Positions 17,113 to 25,461 of a DNA stretch of 64,000 nt are shown here, one piece after another. Each line of letters begins with the position of its first letter. The stretch's first letter is position 1. Source of the DNA: Zestomonas insulae (lineage in GTDB: Bacteria; Pseudomonadota; Gammaproteobacteria; Pseudomonadales; Pseudomonadaceae); the NCBI RefSeq assembly GCF_016901015.1, contig NZ_JAFEUP010000007.1:124001-188000 (forward strand). Direction: 5' to 3'. Below the pieces are notes generated by a model. The model worked only from the letters and a program-made list of their open reading frames with translations. It ran no database searches and was not told the origin of the DNA. The position numbers and the translations under genes are program-made.

Positions 17113-17541
17113 TTATTGAGCCACTTCACCGTGCAAGGTGGCGAGCACCTGGCGGGCGCCACCCTGTTCGCGGTGCTCGCCGAGGTAGAGCCCTTGCCAG
17201 GTCCCCAGGGCCAGGCGCCCAGCACTCACCGGCAGGCTCACCTGGCAGCCGAGCAGGCTGGCCTTGAAATGCGCGGGCAGGTCGTCCGGCCCTTCGTCGT
17301 TGTGTTCGTAGCCGCTCGCGCCTTGCGGCACCAGGCGGGCGAAAAACCGTTCGAAGTCGCGGCGCACCGCCGGGTCGGCGTTCTCATTGATGGTCAGCGA
17401 CGCCGAGGTGTGCCGCAGCCACAGATGCAACAGACCGACGCGGCAGTCGAGCAGTTCCGGTAACGCCGCAAGGATTTCATCGGTGATCAGATGAAAACCG
17501 CGCGGGCGCGGTTGCAAGCGAATCAAACGCTGCTGCCACAT
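17113..17541 (-). CDS. yjbQ: YjbQ/UPF0047 family protein
   Basis: The 142-residue protein has the YjbQ signature: [23 protein letters not shown] (shown in part) near residues 40-60, [19 protein letters not shown] (about 80-98) and the C-terminal [13 protein letters not shown]. The conserved histidines and acidic residues probably bind a metal. Family members have weak thiamine-phosphate synthase activity, but the true role is unclear. The ATG at 17541 gives the family start MWQQRL. Confidence 0.92.
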   Translation of the reverse strand: MWQQRLIRLQPRPRGFHLITDEILAALPELLDCRVGLLHLWLRHTSASLTINENADPAVRRDFERFFARLVPQGASGYEHNDEGPDDLPAHFKASLLGCQVSLPVSAGRLALGTWQGLYLGEHREQGGARQVLATLHGEVAQ

Positions 17542-17658
17542 ACCCTGCCCTCCCATTTGGCGCGCATTCTAGCGCGCCAAGGAAAAAAGCAAAGAGTGGC
17601 GTTACAGAGCCTTTGGTCGGATTGCGCCAGCCCCGTCGAAGGACCGGGCGGCGCAACG

Positions 17659-17686
17659 CAAAACGCCCGGCACAGGCCGGGCGTTT
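17659..17686 (-). terminator. stem-loop terminator after amtB
   Basis: AAACGCCCGG at 17661-17670 pairs with CCGGGCGTTT at 17677-17686, just past the amtB stop. On the minus strand the stem ends in TTTT, a short T-run, so termination may be partial. Confidence 0.75.
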
Positions 17687-17703
17687 CGGTACCGCGAGAG
17701 GGC

Positions 17704-19023
17704 TTACAGGTTGTAGCCACGCTCGTTGTGCTGCGCCAGGTCGAGACCGACGGTCTCTTCCTCTTCGCTGACGCGCAGGCCCATGACCACGTCCAGCACC
17801 TTGAGGATGACGAAGGTGACGATGGCGGTGTAGACCACGGTGAAGGCGACGCCTTTGAACTGGATGAACAGTTGCGCGCCGATGTCTTCCACGGTGCCGA
17901 AGCCACCTAGGGCCGGAGCCGCGAACACGCCGGTCAGCAGGGCACCGATGATGCCGCCGATGCCGTGCACGCCGAAGGCGTCCAGGGAGTCGTCGTAGCC
18001 CAGCTTGCGCTTCAGGCTGGTGGCGCAGAAGTAGCACAGCACGCCAGCGACCAGACCGATGATCAACGCGCCGATCGGGCCGACAGTACCGGCAGCCGGG
18101 GTGATGGCGACCAGGCCGGCAACCACACCGGACGCGATGCCCAGGGCGCTCGGCTTACCGTGGGTGATCCACTCGGCAAACATCCAGCCCAAGGCGGCGG
18201 CGGCGGTGGCGATCTGGGTGACCAGCATGGCCATGCCGGCGGTGCCGTTGGCGGCGACCGCGGAACCGGCGTTGAAGCCGAACCAGCCGATCCACAGCAT
18301 GGCGGCACCGACCAGGGTGAAGCCCAGGTTGTGCGGGGCCATCGGGGTGGTCGGGTAGCCTTTACGCTTGCCGAGCACCAGGCAGGCAACCAGACCGGCG
18401 ATACCGGCGTTGATGTGCACCACGGTGCCGCCGGCGAAGTCCAGCACGCCCCAGTCCCACATCAGGCCGCCGTTGCCGGACCAGACCATGTGCGCGATCG
18501 GTGCATAGACCAAGGTGAACCACACGGCCATGAAGATCAGCATCGCGGAGAACTTCATGCGCTCGGCGAAGGCACCGACGATCAGTGCCGGGGTGATGAT
18601 CGCGAAGGTCATCTGGAAGGTGATGAACACGCTTTCCGGGAAGGCCATGGTCAGGCTGGCCGGAGTCAGGCCGCTGAGGAAGGCTTTGCCGAGACCGCCG
18701 ACGAAGGAATTGAAGTTGACGACGCCCTGTTCCATGCCAGTGGTGTCGAACGCCAGGCTGTAGCCGTAGACCATCCACAGAATGGAGATCAGACCGGTGA
18801 TGGCGAAGCACTGCATCATCACCGAGAGAATGTTCTTGGAACGCACCATGCCGCCGTAGAACAGCGCCAGGCCGGGGATGGTCATGAACAGCACCAGCGC
18901 GGTCGCGGTGAGCATCCACGCGGTATCACCGCTATTCAACACGACCTCGTCGGCGGCCATGGCCAAGCCGGGGGTAACAAGGGACAACAGGGCTCCTAGC
19001 CCTGCGAGTTTACGCAGAGTCAT
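17704..19023 (-). CDS. amtB: ammonium transporter AmtB
   Basis: The 439-residue protein has a cleavable signal peptide (about 1-23, ending AMAA) and eleven predicted membrane helices. The twin pore histidines are visible in TVVHINAG and GVHGIGG, with the D-rich MWDWGVLDFAGG external site before the first. It carries ammonium across the inner membrane and is blocked by GlnK under nitrogen excess. glnK lies 34 bases upstream on the same strand, the usual glnK-amtB operon. Confidence 0.97.
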   Translation of the reverse strand: MTLRKLAGLGALLSLVTPGLAMAADEVVLNSGDTAWMLTATALVLFMTIPGLALFYGGMVRSKNILSVMMQCFAITGLISILWMVYGYSLAFDTTGMEQGVVNFNSFVGGLGKAFLSGLTPASLTMAFPESVFITFQMTFAIITPALIVGAFAERMKFSAMLIFMAVWFTLVYAPIAHMVWSGNGGLMWDWGVLDFAGGTVVHINAGIAGLVACLVLGKRKGYPTTPMAPHNLGFTLVGAAMLWIGWFGFNAGSAVAANGTAGMAMLVTQIATAAAALGWMFAEWITHGKPSALGIASGVVAGLVAITPAAGTVGPIGALIIGLVAGVLCYFCATSLKRKLGYDDSLDAFGVHGIGGIIGALLTGVFAAPALGGFGTVEDIGAQLFIQFKGVAFTVVYTAIVTFVILKVLDVVMGLRVSEEEETVGLDLAQHNERGYNL

Positions 19024-19057
19024 TTTGTTTTCTCCTGGGGCGTTGGGTTCGGCGGCG

Positions 19058-19615
<558 letters not shown>

Positions 19616-19684
19616 CTAAAAACAGATTTTTCAGGTGTTTACTGGCATAAGGCCGGCCAGACGCCGCAGGCTGCGGGAGATCGG

Positions 19685-19701
19685 CGCACAACAATGGTGC
19701 G
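19685..19701. promoter_or_regulatory. NtrC-binding site (enhancer) for glnK
   Basis: The 17-mer CGCACAACAATGGTGCG keeps the NtrC dyad GCAC-N6-GGTGC and matches the E. coli glnA site at 12 of 17 positions by my comparison. It lies about 90 bases upstream of the sigma-54 box, a normal enhancer distance. Confidence 0.6.
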
Positions 19702-19789
19702 TTCAGCCCTGAAAAAGCGCTCAAAGTTTGTGCAGCGGGCGCAGCAAGTCAGCGTGCTAAACTGCCCGCTCTCGTTCGGAAGCCAGATC

Positions 19790-20050
19790 ATGCTGCCACC
19801 CAAAGCCCTCTTCGATGCCGTCGCCGGCCAAGCCGCCCGCCTGTTCGGTGCCGACAGCCCACTGCCCCGCGCGGAACTGGAAAGCCAGTTCAAGGCCCTG
19901 CTGCAAAGCGCGTTCAGCAAGCTGGACTTGGTCAGCCGCGACGAATTCGACAGCCAGATGAGCGTCCTCGCCCGCACCCGCGCACGCCTCGAGGCGCTGG
20001 AAGCCAAGGTCGCCGAGCTGGAAGCGCAGCTCAACCGCCCCGCCGAGTAA
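19790..20050 (+). CDS. ubiK: ubiquinone biosynthesis accessory factor UbiK
   Basis: The 86-residue protein has the YqiC/UbiK (BMFP) layout: an amphipathic N-terminal helix (FDAVAGQAARLFGA), a conserved FKALLQSAFSKLDLVSRDEFD core and a C-terminal coiled coil (about 60-82, RLEALEAKVAELEAQL). Family members trimerise, bind membranes and help the late ubiquinone complex. I chose the ATG at 19790, the family start MLPPKALFDAVA; the frame is open upstream without similarity. It is divergent from glnK. Confidence 0.9.
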   Translation: MLPPKALFDAVAGQAARLFGADSPLPRAELESQFKALLQSAFSKLDLVSRDEFDSQMSVLARTRARLEALEAKVAELEAQLNRPAE

Positions 20051-20200
20051 GCGCCGCGCGCGATAGCGTCACCAGTCCCAGTGCCGACCTGAATGCGCGA
20101 CGCAAGTTGCGCGGCCGGTCATGGACCGCCCCGCCAGCGCTCCCTACACTGCCGGACTACTGCCGCAGGACGCGGCACTCTTCGTGATCAAGGAGCGATC

Positions 20201-21694
20201 ATGTCTTTGGCCATCGTCCACAGCCGCGCGCTGGTTGGCGTCGAGGCGCCTGCCGTCACCGTCGAAGCCCACCTCGCCAATGGCTTGCCGTCGCTGACCC
20301 TGGTCGGCCTGCCGGAAGCCAGCGTCAAGGAAAGCAAGGACCGCGTGCGCAGCGCGATCCTCAACAGCGGCTTCGATTTCCCGCCCAGGCGGATCACCCT
20401 GAATCTCGCCCCGGCCGACCTGCCGAAGGACGGCGGGCGCTTCGACCTCGCCGTCGCCCTGGGCATCCTCGCCGCCAGCGGCCAGCTGCCCGGCGACGGC
20501 CTCGACGGTGTCGAGTGCCTCGGCGAGCTGGCGTTGTCCGGCGCGTTGCGCCCGGTCCAGGGCGTGCTGCCGGCGGCACTCGCCGCACGTGCCGCGGGAC
20601 GTACGCTGATCGTGCCCAAGGCGAATGCCGAAGAAGCCAGCCTGGCCTCCGGCCTGCGCGTGCTGGCCGCCGAGCATTTGCTGGAACTCGCCGCGCACTT
20701 CAACGGCAGCGCACCACTGCCGACCTACCAGGCCCAGGGCCTGCTGCGCCGCACCCCACCGTATCCGGACCTCGCCGAGGTGCAGGGCCAGGTCGCCGCC
20801 AAGCGCGCCCTGCTGATCGCCGCCGCCGGTGGCCACAACCTACTGTTCAGCGGCCCGCCTGGCACCGGCAAGACCCTGCTGGCCAGCCGTCTGCCCGGCC
20901 TGCTGCCGCCGCTCGACGAGGCCGAGGCGCTGCAGGTCGCTGCCATCCATTCGGTGGCCAGTCATGCGCCGCTGGATTGCTGGCCGCAGCGGCCGTTCCG
21001 CACCCCGCACCACTCGGCCTCCGGGCCGGCGCTGGTCGGCGGCGGCAGTCGCCCGCAACCCGGCGAGATCACCCTCGCCCACCAGGGTGTGCTGTTTCTC
21101 GATGAGCTGCCGGAATTCGACCGCAAGGTGCTGGAGGTGCTGCGCGAGCCGCTGGAGACCGGGCACATCGTCATTGCCCGGGCGCGCGACAAGGTGCGCT
21201 TCCCGGCCCGTTTCCAGCTGGTGGCGGCGATGAACCCCTGCCCATGCGGCTACCTCAACGACCCCAACGGCCGCTGCCGCTGCACCCCGGAGCAGGTGCA
21301 GCGCTACCGCGCCAAACTATCCGGGCCGCTGCTCGACCGCATCGACCTGCACCTCACCGTGGCGCGCGAGACCACCTCGCTGCAGGCGCCGCCGAGCGCC
21401 GGGCAGGACAGCGCCAGCGTCGCCGCCCAGGTCGCGTGCGCGCGCCAGCGCCAGCTGCAGCGTCAGGGCTGCGCCAACGCGGTGCTCGACCTGCCCGGCC
21501 TGCGCCAGCACTGCGCCCTGCCGCTGGACGATCAGACCTGGCTGGAGCAGGCCTGCGAACGCCTCAACCTGTCGCTGCGCGCCGCGCACCGCCTGCTCAA
21601 GGTGGCGCGCACCCTGGCCGACCTCGACGAGGCCGCGACGATCGGCCGCGCGCACCTCGCCGAAGCCCTGCAGTACCGCCCGGCGGCGGGCTGA
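20201..21694 (+). CDS. comM: YifB family Mg chelatase-like AAA ATPase (ComM)
   Basis: The 497-residue protein has the YifB layout: an N-terminal Lon-protease-like S5 fold (about 1-170), an AAA+ Mg-chelatase domain with Walker A GPPGTGKT at 218-225 and Walker B GVLFLDELPEF near 298, a cysteine cluster NPCPCGYLNDPNGRCRC, and a C-terminal lid. ComM is a hexameric branch-migration helicase that helps integrate transforming DNA. AAGGAG precedes the ATG by 5 bases. It converges on the SRPBCC gene with 8 bases between and no visible terminator. Confidence 0.94.
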   Translation: MSLAIVHSRALVGVEAPAVTVEAHLANGLPSLTLVGLPEASVKESKDRVRSAILNSGFDFPPRRITLNLAPADLPKDGGRFDLAVALGILAASGQLPGDGLDGVECLGELALSGALRPVQGVLPAALAARAAGRTLIVPKANAEEASLASGLRVLAAEHLLELAAHFNGSAPLPTYQAQGLLRRTPPYPDLAEVQGQVAAKRALLIAAAGGHNLLFSGPPGTGKTLLASRLPGLLPPLDEAEALQVAAIHSVASHAPLDCWPQRPFRTPHHSASGPALVGGGSRPQPGEITLAHQGVLFLDELPEFDRKVLEVLREPLETGHIVIARARDKVRFPARFQLVAAMNPCPCGYLNDPNGRCRCTPEQVQRYRAKLSGPLLDRIDLHLTVARETTSLQAPPSAGQDSASVAAQVACARQRQLQRQGCANAVLDLPGLRQHCALPLDDQTWLEQACERLNLSLRAAHRLLKVARTLADLDEAATIGRAHLAEALQYRPAAG

Positions 21695-21702
21695 GCGCGG
21701 AG

Positions 21703-22230
21703 CTACTGGGCCGGCTCGACCCGCGCGCGGAGCTGCTGCAGGCCCTGCTCGAAGGCCCCGCCAACCATCTTGTCGGGGTCGCAGACCAGGCCCATGGCCT
21801 TGGCGAAGAAGTTGTTGCGCCCATCCAGCCCCCACACCACGCGCGTGCCGTTGCCTTCCGGCTGCAGGTGGAATTCGGCGACGCTGCTGGCGCGGAACGG
21901 CTTGAGAAACTCCAGCTGCATACGCACCAGCTGCTGCGGACGGCTCTCGGTGATGGTCGCGTTGCCTTCGCCGACCTCCTTGTTGCCGGCCCAGCGGTAC
22001 ACCGCGCCGGTGCCGCTGGCCGCACCTTCGTAGTCGACGCGCATGTTCGGGTCGCGGGCGAACGGCGACCATTGATGCCATTGGCGGAAATCGTTGATCT
22101 GCGCGAACACCTCGGCAGGCGGCGCCTGGATCAGCGTGCTGCGTTCGATATGGAAGCTCTCCGGCTGGCGCCCCACGAGCACGGCCAGGCCGGCGAGCAG
22201 CAGGGCGACGACGATCAGTACGGTCAACAT
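21703..22230 (-). CDS. SRPBCC family protein (polyketide cyclase/START-like)
   Basis: The 175-residue protein has an N-terminal membrane or signal segment (about 1-23) and an SRPBCC fold: IQAPPAEVFAQINDFRQWHQWSPF near the start, a central RWAGNKEVGEGNATI strand pair and a C-terminal helix. SRPBCC proteins form a hydrophobic pocket for lipids or aromatic ligands; the ligand here is unknown. I prefer the ATG at 22230 because AGAGGA lies 6 bases upstream; an ATG at 22245 adds five residues. It is the last gene of the ECF42-linked cluster. Confidence 0.82.
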   Translation of the reverse strand: MLTVLIVVALLLAGLAVLVGRQPESFHIERSTLIQAPPAEVFAQINDFRQWHQWSPFARDPNMRVDYEGAASGTGAVYRWAGNKEVGEGNATITESRPQQLVRMQLEFLKPFRASSVAEFHLQPEGNGTRVVWGLDGRNNFFAKAMGLVCDPDKMVGGAFEQGLQQLRARVEPAQ

Positions 22231-22278
22231 GCGCGGTCCTCTCATGGCAGTTTCTCGATGGCAGGCGAGCGCGCCCGC

Positions 22279-22725
22279 TCAGGGTTGGGCATCGAAGATC
22301 GCCTGGCCGCTGGCGATGTCGATCGGGAACGAGAAATGCTCGTGGTCGATCAGCCAGCGGCCCTGCTCGCGGCGCAGCCCCTGGGTGACCCGCGACCAGC
22401 TGCCCTGAGCATTGCCCTCGGCGTCGGTGCCGCCGCAGTGGCCGAGGTAGTGGACGATGGCCAGGTCGCCGCTGACCGCGATCTTCTGCTCGCGCACCTC
22501 GTAGGTCGGCAGGCCCGGGCACATCGCCATGCACGCTTCCCAGTGCACGCGGTAGGCGTCGCGGCCGTTGAAGCGCAGCTGGCTGATCGCGTCGAAGGCG
22601 ACGATGTCCTCGGTGTAGGTGGACACCACGGTGGCGACATCCTTGGCGAGGAAGCCGCGCAGCCAGGTGGCGAGCACGGCGGCGATCTGCGCCTGTTCGG
22701 TGGATGCGGGGGTGGCAGTGTTCAT
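22279..22725 (-). CDS. SnoaL-like/SgcJ-type NTF2-fold protein
   Basis: The 148-residue protein has the NTF2-like cone fold: an N-terminal helix (ATWLRGFLAKDVATVVSTYTEDIV in part), FNGRDAYRVHWEACMAM, and paired C-terminal strands ending GRWLIDHEHFSFPI. The last segment is typical of the SgcJ/EcaC or ketosteroid-isomerase-like group. Such proteins bind small hydrophobic ligands or act as isomerases; no substrate can be assigned. It starts 12 bases after the DUF899 stop, which implies coupled translation. Confidence 0.83.
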   Translation of the reverse strand: MNTATPASTEQAQIAAVLATWLRGFLAKDVATVVSTYTEDIVAFDAISQLRFNGRDAYRVHWEACMAMCPGLPTYEVREQKIAVSGDLAIVHYLGHCGGTDAEGNAQGSWSRVTQGLRREQGRWLIDHEHFSFPIDIASGQAIFDAQP

Positions 22726-22737
22726 CGGCGTTCTCCG

Positions 22738-23526
22738 TCAGGCGCTGGTGGGTGAGGCGGCGCAGCAATCGTGCTCGACTGGCGCGCCGTATTGATCGTG
22801 CAGGCGGGTCCAGTTCATCCCCGCGCCATGCAGGTCGGGCATGCCGTCCCAGCCTTCGCCGCGGCCGAAGGGAGTGAGGTCGAGGTAGTTGTAGGTGCCG
22901 AGCAGCAGGTCGAGGCCGCGGCCGTAGCTCGAGTAGCTGTGGAACACCTGCGCGCCGTCGCGCAGGAACACGCTGACCCCGGGCTGTTCGCCGGCCAGGT
23001 GGTAGTCGAGGCCGAGGCGCTGCAACTCCGCCGCGTCACGGTAGTTGTACTGCACCGGGGCGACCGCGGCGTCGAGGGTCACGTGGAAGTCATAGTTGAA
23101 CGGACTGGCGAACGACGAGTACCAAGGCAGCGTCCAGCCCATGCGCCGCTGGAACGCCTGCAGTTCAGCCAGCGGCGCGCGCGAGACCAGCACCAGGCTG
23201 GTGTCGCGCGCGTGCAGGTGGGCCAGGTGGCCGATGTTGTCGACGACGAACGAGCAGCCCGGGCAGCCCTCGCCGCGGTCGCGGTGGAACATGAAGTGGT
23301 AGACGATCAGCTGCCGGCGGCCGGCGAACAGCTCGAGCAACGGCACCTCGCCGTGCGGACCGTCGAAGCGGTAGTCCTGCTCGATGGCGACCATCGGCAG
23401 CGCGCGACGCTGGACGTTGAGGCGGTCACGCGCGGCGGTCAGGGCCTTCTCCTCGGCAAGCAGCGCAGTGCGCGCGCGCAACCACTCGGCGCGTGACACC
23501 ACGGGCGGCAGGTCAGGACGGTTCAT
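22738..23526 (-). CDS. DUF899 family thioredoxin-like protein
   Basis: The 262-residue protein fits DUF899: N-terminal PPVVSRAEWLRARTALLAEEK, a conserved PMVAIEQDYRFDGPHGE strand, HFMFHRDRGEGCPGCSF (about 76-92) and a C-terminal RGLDLLLGTYNYLDLTPFGR. The GCPGC motif is a CxxC at the thioredoxin active-site position, preceded by the family's mid-domain histidines, so redox chemistry is possible but not shown. A clear TGGAGGA ribosome site precedes the start. It is 34 bases after the YciI gene. Confidence 0.87.
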   Translation of the reverse strand: MNRPDLPPVVSRAEWLRARTALLAEEKALTAARDRLNVQRRALPMVAIEQDYRFDGPHGEVPLLELFAGRRQLIVYHFMFHRDRGEGCPGCSFVVDNIGHLAHLHARDTSLVLVSRAPLAELQAFQRRMGWTLPWYSSFASPFNYDFHVTLDAAVAPVQYNYRDAAELQRLGLDYHLAGEQPGVSVFLRDGAQVFHSYSSYGRGLDLLLGTYNYLDLTPFGRGEGWDGMPDLHGAGMNWTRLHDQYGAPVEHDCCAASPTSA

Positions 23527-23560
23527 GACGATTTCCTCCAGGGCGGATGGATGCGGCGGC

Positions 23561-23905
23561 TCAGACCTGCAGCTGGCGCACCGGACGGACTTCCACGCAG
23601 CCGACGCGCGCCGCCGGGATCTTGCCGGCCAGCTGCAGGGCTTCGTTGAGGTCTCGGGCGTCGATCAGGTAGAAGCCGGCGAGCTGCTCCTTGGTTTCAG
23701 CGAACGGGCCGTCGGTGATCGACAGCTTGCCGCCGCGCATGCGCACAGTGGTGGCGCTGCGCACCGGCTCGAGCGCCTCGGCGGCGACCAGCCGGCCGCT
23801 GGCGCGCACCGATTCGCAGTAGTCGTTGCATTCAGCGTCGTGCGGGCTGTCGGGCTGGCTGTGCATCAGTTGCTCGGAGCCGTAGACCAGACACAGGTAT
23901 TTCAT
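23561..23905 (-). CDS. YciI family protein with DGPF motif
   Basis: The 114-residue protein belongs to the YCII-related, DGPF-domain group (motif TDGPFAETKEQLAGFYLI at about 64-81), with the usual start MKYLCLVYGSEQ. The fold is a ferredoxin-like dimer related to muconolactone isomerase; the enzyme role is unknown. This gene is the standard partner of ECF42 sigma factors. It has its own ECF-type promoter in the 107-base gap upstream and heads the yciI-DUF899-SnoaL-SRPBCC group. Confidence 0.9.
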   Translation of the reverse strand: MKYLCLVYGSEQLMHSQPDSPHDAECNDYCESVRASGRLVAAEALEPVRSATTVRMRGGKLSITDGPFAETKEQLAGFYLIDARDLNEALQLAGKIPAARVGCVEVRPVRQLQV

Positions 23906-23945
23906 GGCACATCTCCTTGGGTGGCGGAGCCGGGACTTACTCACT

Positions 23946-23973
23946 AGTCGCCGTGCAGTTCGGCGAATCGACA
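23946..23973 (-). promoter_or_regulatory. ECF42-type promoter of the DGPF operon
   Basis: On the minus strand, TTGTCGA (-35), a 17-base spacer, then CGACT (-10). The -10 end lies about 40 bases before the YciI ATG. TGTCGA and CGA(C/T) are the ECF42 target elements as I remember them. The same pattern stands before the sigma gene. Confidence 0.7.
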
Positions 23974-24012
23974 AGCGCGGAAAATTTCTTTGCTCCGCAC
24001 GGGCGCGCCGCC

Positions 24013-25260
24013 CTAGGCGTCGCCCAGCTCGGCCAGACGGCCCTCGAGGTACTGCCGATCGGCGCCCTGCTGGGTCAGTTCGAGGGCGCGTCGGTAGGCC
24101 GCCGCGGCCGCGGCGCGGCGCCCCAGGCGCCGGCAGAAATCGGCGCGCGCGGCGTGTGCCAAGTGGTAGTCGGCCAGCTCGCCGCGCGCCAGTAGTGCAT
24201 CGATCAGCGCCAAGCCGGCCTCCGGACCGTCGCGCATGCCGAGTGCCACCGCGCGGTTCAGCTCGATCACCGGCGACGGCTGCAGGCGCTGCAGCGCGTC
24301 GTAGAGGCCGACGATCTGCGCCCAGTCGGTCTGCGCGGCGCTCTCCGCCTCGGCATGCACCGCGGCGATCGCCGCCTGCAGGCTGTAAGCGCCGAAGCGT
24401 CGCGAACGCAGCGCGGCGAGCACCAGCGCATCGCCCTCGCCGATCAGCGCGCGGTCCCACAGCGCGCGGTCCTGCTCTTCGAGCAGCACCGGCGCGCCGC
24501 TGGCCGACAGCCGCGCCGGGCGGCGCGCCTCGTGCAGCAGCATCAGCGCCAGCAGGCCCTGGACCTCCGGTTCGGGGAGCAGCTCGAAGAGCAGCCGGCC
24601 GAGACGGATCGCCTCGCTGGACAGCTGGCTGCGCGTCAACGCTTCGCCGAAGGAGGCGAAGTAGCCCTCGTTGAACACCAGGTAGACCACCCGCAGCACC
24701 GACTCCAGGCGCTCGGCCAGCTCGCCGCGCCCGGGCACCTCGTAGGGAATGCGCGCCTCGCGGATCTTCGCCTTGGCGCGCACGATGCGCTGCGCCACGG
24801 TGCTCGGCGTGGTCAGGTAGGCGCGGGCGATTTCCTCGGTGGTCAGGTCGCAGACCTCGCGCAGGGTCAGCGCCACCTGGGCGTCGGCGGCCAGCGCCGG
24901 GTGGCAGCAGGTGAACAGCAGGCGCAGCCGGTCGTCTTCCAGGTGCTGCTGATCGAGGTCCACCTCGACGGCCAGCGCGGCCAGTTCCGGCAGGTCGTCG
25001 AGCGGCCGGAAGCGCGCCTGGCGGCGCAGCCCGTCGATCGCCTTGAAGCGCCCGGCGGAGACCAGCCAGGCGCGAGGGTTGGCCGGCTCACCGTCGCGCG
25101 GCCACTGCTCCATGGCGGCGCGAAAGGCTTCGTGCAGCGCTTCCTCGGCCAGGTCGAAATCGCCGAGCAGGCGAATCAGGGTCGCCAGCACGCGGCGCGA
25201 CTCGCGGCGATAGAGCTCCTCCAGCCCGGCATGCGGGCCTTGGGCAGCGTGAATATTCAT
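24013..25260 (-). CDS. ECF42-type RNA polymerase sigma factor with C-terminal TPR-like extension
   Basis: The 415-residue protein has sigma region 2 (about 10-80, with FDLAEEALHEAFRAAMEQWP and PRAWLVSAGRFKAIDGLRR), sigma-4 (about 110-175, ALTLREVCDLTTEEIARAYL and VAQRIVRAKAKIREARIP), then a long C-terminal half (about 190-415, including LLALMLLHEARRPAR, SPVIELNRAVAL and a final helical repeat resembling TPR). This layout, with no anti-sigma gene nearby and a DGPF neighbour, is the ECF42 type, where the extension is thought to be needed for activity. GGGGGA precedes the ATG at 25260. Confidence 0.92.
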   Translation of the reverse strand: MNIHAAQGPHAGLEELYRRESRRVLATLIRLLGDFDLAEEALHEAFRAAMEQWPRDGEPANPRAWLVSAGRFKAIDGLRRQARFRPLDDLPELAALAVEVDLDQQHLEDDRLRLLFTCCHPALAADAQVALTLREVCDLTTEEIARAYLTTPSTVAQRIVRAKAKIREARIPYEVPGRGELAERLESVLRVVYLVFNEGYFASFGEALTRSQLSSEAIRLGRLLFELLPEPEVQGLLALMLLHEARRPARLSASGAPVLLEEQDRALWDRALIGEGDALVLAALRSRRFGAYSLQAAIAAVHAEAESAAQTDWAQIVGLYDALQRLQPSPVIELNRAVALGMRDGPEAGLALIDALLARGELADYHLAHAARADFCRRLGRRAAAAAAYRRALELTQQGADRQYLEGRLAELGDA

Positions 25261-25311
25261 CTCATCCCCCTTGGTGCTAGCCTTCATCCTTGCTGGCGTA
25301 GCGTACTCTCT

Positions 25312-25339
25312 GGTCGTTCCGCGGGATCGGTTTTCGACC
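25312..25339 (-). promoter_or_regulatory. ECF42-type promoter of the sigma gene (autoregulation)
   Basis: On the minus strand, GGTCGA, a 17-base spacer, then CGACC; the -10 end is about 52 bases before the sigma ATG. It shares GTCGA-N17-CGAC exactly with the site before the YciI gene, differing mainly in the first -35 base. Confidence 0.6.
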
Positions 25340-25461
25340 GACGGATCAGGGGTAAAAACTATTAGATGATATTGGTCAATTCGTAAAAGCTATCGAAATT
25401 TGTTAGCATGCTTAGCTTCTCCGCCCTTGGCGGCCATCCGATAACAAGGAGAGCTAGCTCA

